Origin: Meandrina meandrites
Taxonomy: Eukaryota > Cnidaria > Anthozoa > Scleractinia > Meandrinidae
Direction: 5' to 3'
Length of the DNA: 64,000 bases
Assembly: GCA_963693305.1 (NCBI GenBank)
Contig: OY855911.1
Coordinates: 34,310,439 to 34,374,438 of the forward strand
Part shown: positions 26,101 to 38,100 of the stretch, piece after piece
How the letters are laid out: the number at the start of each line of letters is the position of its first letter
Numbering within the stretch: the first letter of the stretch is position 1
Program-made: the position numbers and the translations under genes
The notes under the pieces: model-generated
The model's input: the letters and a program-made list of their open reading frames with translations, nothing else
What the model was told of the DNA's origin: nothing
Database searches by the model: none

Positions 26101-29100
26101 GTATGTGTACATTCATGTATGTGTAAAGTCATGTATGTGTACAGTCATGTATGTGTAAATTCATGTATGTGTACAGTCATGTATGTTTACAGTCATGTAT
26201 GTGTACAGTCATGTATGTGTAAATTCATGTATGTGTACAGTCATGTATGTGTACAGTCATGTATGTGTACAGTCATGTATGTGTACAGTCATGTATGTGT
26301 ACATTCATGTATGTGTACATTCATGTATGTGTACATTCATGTATGTGTACATTCATGTATGTGTACAGTCATGTATGTGTACAGTCATGTATGTGTACAG
26401 TCATGTATGTGTACAGTCATGTATGTGTACATTCATGTATGTGTACAGTCATGTATGTGTACAGTCATGTATGTGTACAGTCATGTATGTGTACAGTCAT
26501 GTATGTGTACAGTCATGTATGTGTACAGTCATGTATGTGTACAGTCATGTATGTGTACAGTCATGTATGTGTACAGTCATGTATGTGTACATTCAAGTAT
26601 TTGTACAGTCATGTATGTGTACATTCATGTATGTGTACATTCATGTATGTGTACAGTCATGTATGTGTACAGTCATGTATGTGTACATTCATGTATGTGT
26701 ACAGTCATGTATGTGTACATTCATGTATGTGTACAGTCATGTATGTGTACAGTCATGTATGTGTACATTCATGTACATTCATGTATGGGTACAGTCATGT
26801 ATGTGTACAGTCATGTATGTGTACAGTCATGTATGTGTACAGTCATGTATGTGTACAGTCATGTATGTGTACAGTCATGTATGTGTACAGTCATGTATGT
26901 GTACAGTCATGTATGTGTACATTCATGTATGTGTACATTCATGTATGTGTACAGTCATGTATGTGTACAGTCATGTATGTATACATTCATGTATGTGTAC
27001 AGTCATGTATGTGTACAGTCATGTATGTGTACAGTCATGTATGTGTACAGTCATGTATGTGTACAGTCATGTATGTGTACAGTCATGTATGTGTACATTT
27101 ATGTATGTGTACAGTCATGTATGTGTACAGTCATGTATGTGTACATTCATGTATGTGTACAGTCATGTATGTGTACAGTCATGTATGTGTACATTCATTT
27201 ATGTGTACAGTCATGTATGTGTACATTCATGTATGTGTACAGTCATGTATGTGTACATTTATGTATGTGTACAGTCATGTATGTGTACAGTCATGTATGT
27301 GTACATTCATGTATGTGTACATTCATGTATGTGTACAGTCATGTATGTGTACATTCATGTATGTGTACAGTCATGTATGTGTACATTCATGTATGTGTAC
27401 AGTCATGTATGTGTACATTCATGTATGTGTACAGTCATGTATGTGTACAGTCATGTATGTGTACATTCATGTATGTGTACATTCATGTATATTTACATTC
27501 ATGTATGTGTACAGTCATGTATGTGTACATTCAAGTATTTGTACATTCATGTATGTGTACAGTCATTTATGTGTACATTCATGTATGTGTACAGTCATGT
27601 ATGTGTACAGTCACGTATGTGTACAGTCATGTATGTGTACAGTCATGTATGTGTACATTCATGTATGTGTACAGTCATGTATGTGTACATTCATGTATGT
27701 GTACATTCATGTATCCGTACAGTCATGTATGTGTACAGTCATGTATGTGTACAGTCATGTATGTGTACATTCAAGTATTTGTACATTCATGTATGTGTAC
27801 ATTCATGTATGTGTACAGTCATGTATGTGTACAGTCATTTATGTGTACAGTTATGTATGTGTACAGTCATGTATGTGTACAGTCATGTATGTGTACATTC
27901 AAGTATTTGTACATTCATGTATGTGTACATTCATGTATGTGTACAGTCATGTATGTGTACAGTCATGTATGTGTACATTCATGTATGTGTACAGTCATGT
28001 ATGTGTACAGTCATGTATGTGTACATTCATGTATGTGTACAGTCATGTATGTGTACAGTCATGTATGTGTACAGTCATGTATGTGTACATTCATCTATGT
28101 GTACATTCATGTATGTGTACAGTCATGTATGTGTACAGTCATGTATGTGTACATTCATGTATGTGTACAGTCATGTATGTGTACAGTCATGTATGTGTAC
28201 ATTCATGTATGTGTACATTCATGTATGTGTACAGTCATGTATGTGTACAGTCATGTATGTGTACATTCATGTATGTGTACAGTCATGTATGTGTACAGTC
28301 ATGTATGTGTACATTCATGTATGTGTACATTCATCTATGTGTACATTCATGTATGTGTACAGTCATGTATGTTTACAGTCATGTATGTGTACATTCAAGT
28401 ATTTGTACATTCATGTATGTGTACAGTCATGTATGTGTACATTCATGTATGTGTACAGTCATGTATGTGTACATTCATGTATGTGTACAGTCATGTATGT
28501 GTACATTCATCTATGTGTACATTCATGTATGTGTACAGTCATGTATGTGTACAGTCATGTATGTGTACATTCATGTATGTGTACAGTCATGTATGTGTAC
28601 AGTCATGTATGTGTACATTCATGTATGTGTACATTCATGTATGTGTACAGTCATGTATGTGTACAGTCATCTATGTGTACAGTCATGTATGTGTACAGTC
28701 ATGTATGTGTACAGTCATGTATGTGTACAGTCATGTATGTGTACAGTCATGTATGTGTACAGTCATGTATGTGTACATTCAAGTATGTGTACAGTCATGT
28801 ATGTGTACATTCATGTATGTGTAAAGTCATGTATGTGTACAGTCATGTATGTGTACAGTCATGTATGTGTACAGTCATGTATGTGTACAGTCATGTATGT
28901 GTACAGTCATGTATGTGTACAGTCATGTATGTGTACATTCAAGTATGTGTACAGTCATGTATGTGTACATTCATGTATGTGTACATTCATGTATGTGTAC
29001 AGTCATGTATGTGTACATTCATGTATGTGTACATTCAAGTATGTGTACAGTCATGTATGTGTACATTCATGTATGTGTACAGTCATGTATGTATACAGTC

Positions 29101-32100
29101 ATGTATGTGTACAGTCATGTATGTGTACAGTCATGTATGTGTACATTCATGTATGTGTACATTCATGTATGTGTACAGTCATGTATGTGTACAGTCATGT
29201 ATGTGTACATTCATGTATGTGTACAGTCATGTATGTGTACAGTCATGTATGTGTACATTCATGTATGTGTACATTCATGTATGTGTACATTCATGTATGT
29301 GTACATTCAAGTATGTGTACATTCATGTATGTGTACATTCATGTATGTGTACAGTCATGTATGTGTACAGTCATGTATGTGTACATTCATGTATGTGTAC
29401 ATTCATGTATGTGTACAGTCATGTATGTGTACAGTCATCTATGTGTACAGTCATGTATGTGTACAGTCATGTATGTGTACAGTCATGTATGTGTACAGTC
29501 ATGTATGTGTACAGTCATGTATGTGTACAGTCATGTATGTGTACATTCAAGTATGTGTACAGTCATGTATGTGTACATTCATGTATGTGTAAAGTCATGT
29601 ATGTGTACAGTCATGTATGTGTACAGTCATGTATGTGTACAGTCATGTATGTGTACAGTCATGTATGTGTACAGTCATGTATGTGTACAGTCATGTATGT
29701 GTACATTCAAGTATGTGTACAGTCATGTATGTGTACATTCATGTATGTGTACATTCATGTATGTGTACATTCATGTATGTGTACATTCATGTATGTGTAC
29801 ATTCATGTATGTGTACATTCATGTATGTGTACATTCATGTATGTGTACATTCATGTATGTGTACAGTCATGTATGTGTACAGTCATGTATGTGTACATTC
29901 ATGTATGTGTACATTCATGTATGTGTACAGTCATGTATGTGTACAGTCATCTATGTGTACAGTCATGTATGTGTACAGTCATGTATGTGTACAGTCATGT
30001 ATGTGTACAGTCATGTATGTGTACAGTCATGTATGTGTACAGTCATGTATGTGTACATTCAAGTATGTGTACAGTCATGTATGTGTACATTCATGTATGT
30101 GTAAAGTCATGTATGTGTACAGTCATGTATGTGTACAGTCATGTATGTGTACAGTCATGTATGTGTACAGTCATGTATGTGTACAGTCATGTATGTGTAC
30201 AGTCATGTATGTGTACATTCAAGTATGTGTACAGTCATGTATGTGTACATTCATGTATGTGTACATTCATGTATGTGTACATTCATGTATGTGTACATTC
30301 ATGTATGTGTACATTCATGTATGTGTACATTCATGTATGTGTACATTCATGTATGTGTACATTCAAGTATGTGTACAGTCATGTATGTGTACATTCATGT
30401 ATGTGTACAGTCATGTATGTGTACAGTCATGTATGTGTACATTCATGTATGTGTACAGTCATGTATGTGTACAGTCATGTATGTGTACATTCATGTATGT
30501 GTACATTCATGTATGTGTACATTCATGTATGTGTACATTCAAGTATGTGTACATTCATGTATGTGTACATTCATGTATGTGTACATTCATGTATGTGTAC
30601 AGTCATGTATGTGTACAGTCATGTATGTGTACATTCATGTATGTGTACAGTCATGTATGTGTACAGTCATGTATGTGTACAGTCATGTATGTGTACAGTC
30701 ATGTATGTGTACATTCATGTATGTGTACAGTCATGTATGTGTACAGTCATGTATGTGTACATTCATGTATGTGTACAGTCATGCATGTGTACAGTCATGT
30801 ATGTGTACATTCATGTATGTGTACATTCATGTATGTGTACATTCAAGTATGTGTACATTCATGTATGTGTACAGTCATGTATGTGTACAGTCATGTATGT
30901 GTACATTCAAGTATGTGTACAGTCATGTATGTGTACAGTCATGTATGTGTACATTCATGTATGTGTACATTCAAGTATGTGTACAGTCATGTATGTGTAC
31001 ATTCATGTATGTGTACAGTCATGTATGTGTACATTCAAGTATGTGTACAGTCATGTATGTGTACAGTCATGTATGTGTACAGTCATGTATGTGTACAGTC
31101 ATGTATGTGTACAGTCATGTATGTGTACATTCATGTATGTGTACATTCATGTATGTGTACAGTCATGTATGTGTACATTCATGTATGTGTACATTCATGT
31201 ATGTGTACAGTCATGTATGTGTACATTCATGTATGCGTACAGTCATGTATGTGTACAGTCATGTATGTGTACAGTCATGTATGTGTACAGTCATGTATGT
31301 GTACATTCATGTATGCGTACAGTCATGTATGTGTACATTCATGTATGTGTACAGTCATGTATGTGTACAGTCATGTATGTGTACATTCATGTATGTGTAC
31401 AGTCACGTATGTGTACAGTCACGTATGTGTACAGTCATGTATGTGTACAGTCATGTATGTGTACATTCATGTATGTGTACATTCATGTATGTGTACAGTC
31501 ATGTATGTGTACAGTCATGTATGTGTACAGTCATGTATGTGTACATTCATGTATGTGTACATTCATGTATGTGTACAGTCATGTACATTCATGTATGTGT
31601 ACAGTCATGTACATTCATGTATGTGTACATTCATGTATGTGTACAGTCATGTACATTCATGTATGTGTACAGTCATGTACATTCATGTATGTGTACATTC
31701 ATGTATGTGTACAGTCATGTACATTCATGTATGTGTACATTCAAGTATGTGTACATTCATGTATGTGTACAGTCATGTATGTGTACAGTCATGTATGTGT
31801 ACATTCATGTATGTGTACAGTCATGTACATTCATGTATGTGTACAGTCATGTACATTCATGTATGTGTACATTCATGTATGTGTACAGTCATGTACATTC
31901 ATGTATGTGTACAGTCATGTACATTCATGTATGTGTACATTCATGTATGTGTACAGTCATGTACATTCATGTATGTGTACATTCAAGTATGTGTACATTC
32001 ATGTATGTGTACAGTCATGTACATTCAAGTATGTGTAAATTCATGTATGTGTACAGTCATGTATGTGTACATTCATGTATGTGTACAGTCATGTATGTGT

Positions 32101-35100
32101 ACAGTCATGTATGTGTACATTCATGTATGTGTACATTCATGTATGTGTACAGTCATGTATGTGTACATTCATGTATGTGTACATTCATGTATGTGTACAG
32201 TCATGTATGTGTACATTCATGTATGCGTACAGTCATGTATGTGTACATTCATGTATGTGTACAGTCATGTATGTGTACAGTCATGTATGTGTACATTCAT
32301 GTATGTGTACAGTCATGTTTTTGTACAGTCATGTATGTGTACAGTCATGTATGTGTACAGTCATGTATGTGTACATTCATGTATGTGTACATTCATGTAT
32401 GTGTACATTCATGTATGTGTACAGTTATGTATGTGTACAGTCATGTATGTGTACAGTCATGTATGTGTACAGTCATGTATGTGTACAGTCATGTATGTGT
32501 ACAGTCATGTATGTGTACAGTCATGTATGTGTACAGTCATGTACGTGTACAGTCATGTATGTGTACAGTCATGTATGTGTACAGTCATGTATGTGTACAG
32601 TCATGTATGTGTGCAGTCATGTTTGTGTACATTCATGTTTGCGTACATTCATGTATGCGTACATTCATGTATTTGTACATTCATGTATGTGTACAGTCAT
32701 GTATGTGTAAATTCATGTATGTGTACATTTATGTATGTGTACAGTCATGTACGTGTACAGTCATGTATGTGTACAGTCATGTACGTGTACATTCATGTAT
32801 TTTTACAGTCATGTATGCGTAAATTTATGTATCCGTTGAGTCATGTATGCGTACAGTCATGTATGTGTACAGTCATGTATGTGTACAGTCATGTATGTGT
32901 ACTTTCATGTATGTGTACCCGTACAGTCATGTATGCGTACAGTCATGTGTGTGTACAGTCATGTATGTGTACATTCATGTATGTGTACATTCATGTATGT
33001 GTACAGTCATGTATGCGTAAAGTCATGTATGTGTACAGTCATGTATGCGTATAGGCATGTGTGTGTACAGTCCTGTATGTGTACAGTCATGTATATGTAC
33101 ATTCATGTACGTGTACAGTCATGTATGCGTACAGTCATGTATGTGTACAGTCATGTAGATGTACAGTGATGTATGCGTACAGTGATGTATGTGTACAGTC
33201 ATGTATGTGTACAGTCATGTATGCGTACAGTCATGTATGTGTACAGTCATGTATGTTTACAGTCCTGTATGTGGTACAGTCATGTAGATGTACAGTCCTG
33301 TATGTGTACAGTCTTGTATATGTACATTCATGTATGTGTACATTCATGTATGCGTACAGTCATGTATGTGTACAGTCATGTAGATGTACAGTGATGTATG
33401 CGTACAGTCATGTATGTGTACAGTCATGTATGTGTATTGTTATGTAGGTGTACAGTCATGTAGGTTTGCATGTTTGGAGGCTCTTTTTTTCCTTAAATAA
33501 ACATTATATGACTATGGTCTAATATTTCCTTTTGTTGGACTCTATTGCCTTGCTTTAATTTTATATTTATATTATAGGTTATGATGATTGAAGGTATAAC
33601 CGAATTACTTTTTACATCAGATAATTATCTGGGACTTGAAAAAGAACTTCCTTCAATACCAAATGGTATGTTACATTTTATGCCATGTTTGTAAAGTGAT
33701 ATTAGAGGTATAGAATGGTAAAATCCAAGACTCCCAGAGATGGCGAGACAAAGACTTATTAACTTTTTTCAAATCTTAACCAGAGACACTGCGATTACAA
33801 AATCCGAGGACGAGAATCTGTGAACTGCAAATGTCAGCGGGAGACTATTACAATGCTCTGTAGTTCTCTGTTTTGCTGTTGTTGTTGCCATTGTTTTTTG
33901 ATGTCTTAAACTGATTTTAACTTTTGCTTGGTTTGCGAGCGGTCTAGTCAAATTTCAAAATTCAAGATTCCAAGACCAGCTTTATTTTTTGTAAGCTCAA
34001 GATTCCTAGACTCGAGACTGGCTTAAAATTTTTTTGTCAAGGACCATTCTATACCTCTGTTGTTATCTATAAATGCTGTGTTCCATTCCAGTTAATTTTG
34101 AATTAAAATATTTGTTAAAGATAACTGACAATTTTTTATCAATTAATATTTTCAAATTACAGTGCTTGAAACGATCAACTTTGGAGTCCAACAGGATGCA
34201 AAATTAAAACTGGTACAGTTAAAGGAAAAACAGGTACGTGCGTGTACAGTCATTCTTGTGCACAGTTATGTGCGTGTAGAGTCATTTTTGTACACACTTT
34301 AGTGCGTCTACCGTCATTTTTTACACAATTATGTGCATGTACAGTCATTTTTGCGCACACTTACGTGCGTGCACAGTAATTTTTGTTTCCACACTTATGT
34401 GCGTGTACAGTCATTTTTGTGCACACTTTTGTGCGTGCACAGTCATTTTTGTTTCCACACTTAAGTATGTGTACAGTCATGTATGCGTTAAAACTGGTAC
34501 AGTTAAAGGAAAAACAGGTACTTGCTGATTTAAAATCTTTTACTGATTCTGATGCTCCTTCCCAAAAAAATGTTTTCTAATTCTCCTTTTAATTTAATTA
34601 ATTTTGTAAATAAAGCCAGATAAACCTGTGATGGTAACAGAATACTGGTTAGGATGGTTTGATCAGTGGGGTGCAGGACCACACCATGTCAAGGATGCTA
34701 AAGCAGTGGGTGACACGTTGGAGGAAATTCTCAAATTTGGTGCATCCTTCAACCTCTACATGTTTCATGGTTTGTTTTAAGCAGCTGTTTTAATTAATAT
34801 ATTTTATTGAGGAAGCGCAGTGGCTGTACTTGGGGAGAAAATTGGCCCTACTGTAGGATCTGTAACCAAGATTTAATTAATATTTAAAGAATGAGCTTTT
34901 TGTTTTAGACTGTTCACAGCCTTTCTATTTTGCAACGTAAAAAAAACACAAAAGAAAGATTGAGCACAAGGGGGTAGGGATGGGGAGGCAAGTGAAGTGA
35001 GTGATAGTTCTCTCGGTAATTCTTTACCCATGTTCAACATTTAAAGAAGAATGTGAGAAAATAGAAGGCTGTAGACAGTCTGCTTTATTTGAATACTCAG

Positions 35101-38100
35101 TGGGGTTTTTTTATTTTTAGGGGGAACGAACTTTGGTTTTATGAATGGTGCAAATGACCTTGTTCCCGTAACTACCTCATATGGTAAAGTATAGTAAAAA
35201 AATTATAAATATTATAACGTAATGTTGAATGTCAGAATTAATACTTAGCATATGTTGTCAATTCACCTATTCGCATTTACTTAATCACAGATTTGTTTAC
35301 AATGACATCTTGTCAACAGATATATTTTCTCATTTTCTCACAATGCCAAAAGTACTGTCAAAAAAAGTCTTGCGACAGTCTTGTCTTGTTTTATTTCTCA
35401 TCAATACCAATGGAAAACTAACCAGATAAAAAACAAAAAACAAATTCTCCAAAGCCACTCCCATAAGAATATGTGGAGTCCATTGATAAGAATTTAATTT
35501 GTTAACATTGAGTACATTTTGTTTTTCACATATTAGACTATGATGGGCCTCTGACAGAAGCTGGAGACACAACACCAAAATATCATACCATCAAAGCCAT
35601 CATAGAACAGTATACTCGAGAACATTCCAGTGAGTCATTTAACAATTATTATTAAAAGTAATATCAATTACTGATTCATGCAATTTAATTATGAGTCAGA
35701 TTAGTCTTCTTGTGTAATGTTGTAAATTTGCCTTTTGCATATCAAATCGATGAAAATACTATCTGTACAGGCACTCAAAATCCTGACCACTGAATGCAAT
35801 GCGATCGCTCTCCGGTCTCAACAAAAAACAGTAATGAATGATTAAATATGTGTTATTAATGCATGAATGATAGATATATACTTAAGTTAAAGTGCTCTTT
35901 AATGAATACAGAGTTTGTTCATCATCCACTTTTTCACCAGTTCCCAAGAATCTTCCTCAAGTTCCAGCAAATTCTCCAAAAATGGATTATGGTAAGCGAC
36001 AGCCAATAATTATGCATGTTAAAGATAGGAGGAGCAAATGAGGGGGGACCCCCCATGGAACTGTTAGTGTACCTTACTCTCACTGTATCCCTCTTTACTC
36101 GGAAACCTTCCTCAAGTTGGATGTTTGTGACACTACTAGCTTACTGACTGAATGGCAAAATGCTTTGATAAAGGTTGTAGCATATCCAGATATGTGCTGC
36201 AGGTTTACAACTTTATTTTTCGTTTACCACTCTACAGGAAAAGTTAAACTCCAGCAGTTTATGTCACTCACCCAACTACTTCAATATCATGTAAGTGGAA
36301 AATCGTTAGAAGGGAATCCATAAAATACTTTAATTGGCCAGTAGTCTATCAAGCTTTTTATCAGCTGCTTAGTCAGTAGAAATCCTTTTGTTAAGTTATC
36401 ATGACTCGGTGATTGGTTTAAATGCAAGATACCAGGTTTAAATTATTTACTCATCTAGTTTAGTTTCATTGATAGTTTTTGGCCACCTTGCATGAAAGAT
36501 GCATGTGTGTGTGTGTTTTTAATCGTAAAGTATGAAGTTAAAGCCCGTGTATACTGTAAATATTACATGATATGACGTTGCATTTTTCTCAATGAAGACC
36601 CCAGTCGACAGCGATGATATCATGCCCATGGAGCAACTTCCAATCAACAACAATGGTGGACAGGGATACGGCTTCATCCTCTATCAGACAGAATTACCTC
36701 ATGTTCCTAAAGAAATTGTTATCGAGCAAGCTTTAGACAGAGCACAGGTAATTTTTATTTTCTGTCTTAATTTTTCAGCTTTTAACCAAAAGTATTTTTA
36801 TTCTGAAGAATGCTTAAGCTGTTTTGACTGTAGCGAATGCAAAAGTCTAACATCAACACATGCCATCTCAATATTTGGACGATTTTTTATTGGCCCAAGC
36901 AAGATTTGGCCAGATAGTGTTACCATTGAGTAGCAAGGCTCTACTGTATTCAATAGAAGTTAAAATTAATTTCCACAACATTGTTCCTTCTCAGGTTCTT
37001 TTAGACTCTGTGCTGATTTATACATATGATGCAAGTTTGGAATACAAAAGTCCTGTTCATGTAACAGTGAATGAATATCTCACTCAGTCAGCAATTGATG
37101 GTTTACGCGCGTTAAAGAATCATAACCTGCAAATCTTAGTGGAGAACATGGGTCGAACAAATATTGGCTGGGACTTAAAAAAACTACGAAAAGGTAACAT
37201 TTGCACATTAAGTGAGTGGAATAATTTGTGCTGTGATTACTATCAGGGTAAAATGTTGATTTGTTCTCCTCTCACAGACATACAGTGACATTGTGTCATG
37301 GTTCTGGTAAGCCATGGCGGCCCACTGGTACTGGGTACCACACAGGAGGCCATTTTACAGTTGTCTGTTCAGTGACCTGGCCAGTGAATGGTAACGAGGC
37401 TGGGGGTGATCTTGTATTGATACAAACCTCTGCTTTTCTCATTTAAACACAAACTAGTCAACATCTGAACAACGCGATTACAAAACAAAAGCAGTGAGGT
37501 CTGTATCAAAACAAGGTCACCTCCAGCCTCGCTACCACTGAAAGGCCAGGTTACTGAGCAGACAACTGTAGAATGGTCTATTGTTTGTGCAACCTGACAG
37601 TCAAAACTGACTAAAACTGCACGTGACTTGCTGAAGTTTATTTATGGATCAGTTAACTCATTTTAGTTATTAACTTTCAGGGATCAGCGGTAAAGTGAAA
37701 ATTGATGATCAAAGTCAAACCAAATGGCGAATCTACCCACTTGAATTCAAGCAACATGTTCTATCAAGGTAACGAATACGAAATCCCGTTTATTACTTAC
37801 AGTCATACAAGAGAGGAAATGAAGTTAAAGTTGAAGGACATAAAAGTATTTTTCTGCTGTGAATTATTCAACATGTTGTATGCGTGAGAGAAAGAAAAAA
37901 TCTGAGTTCCCCGACGGGAATCGAAGCCATGACCTTCCAAACACCGGGCGGGCGCTCACGCACTGAGATACGAGAACTCATGGTGAGCAAGGCCATTTAC
38001 TTTTTTTATTTTTCTCTTGTTTACAATTGCTTGCTTCCTTTCTAAACGAAATTTTCTTGTGTGCTCGTTAGCAAATAAGATATCGTCTCCAGTCTCTTGA

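Larger units (their letters stand above)
18974..33466 (+). repeat. 14.5-kb array of a 16-bp minisatellite (about 900 copies) in intron 5
   Basis: The unit GTGTACAGTCATGTAT repeats for about 14.5 kb between exons 5 and 6 of galactosidase copy A. The main variant replaces G with T (TACAGTCAT or TACATTCAT). Minor variants are GCG for GTG, AAGTAT for ATGTAT, and GTAAA for GTACA. Edges (before about 19.3 kb and after about 32.6 kb) are the most diverged and the middle is homogenised, as expected from unequal exchange. Because 16 is not divisible by 3 and the unit lacks stops on the + strand, all three + frames stay open for up to 1951 codons. The minus strand has a TGA in every repeat cycle. These frames are intronic repeat, not genes. 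Confidence 0.98.

Noticed and set aside
18837..33447. Many very long + strand open frames (up to 1951 codons) rich in Met, Cys, Val, Tyr, His
   Set aside because: They are translations of the 16-bp minisatellite, which has no stop in any forward frame. They lie within an intron of the galactosidase and overlap one another in three frames.
37886..37985. A functional tRNA gene on the minus strand
   Set aside because: A and B boxes are recognisable, but the stems are imperfect and a SINE-type tail follows, so it is a retroposed tRNA-derived element.
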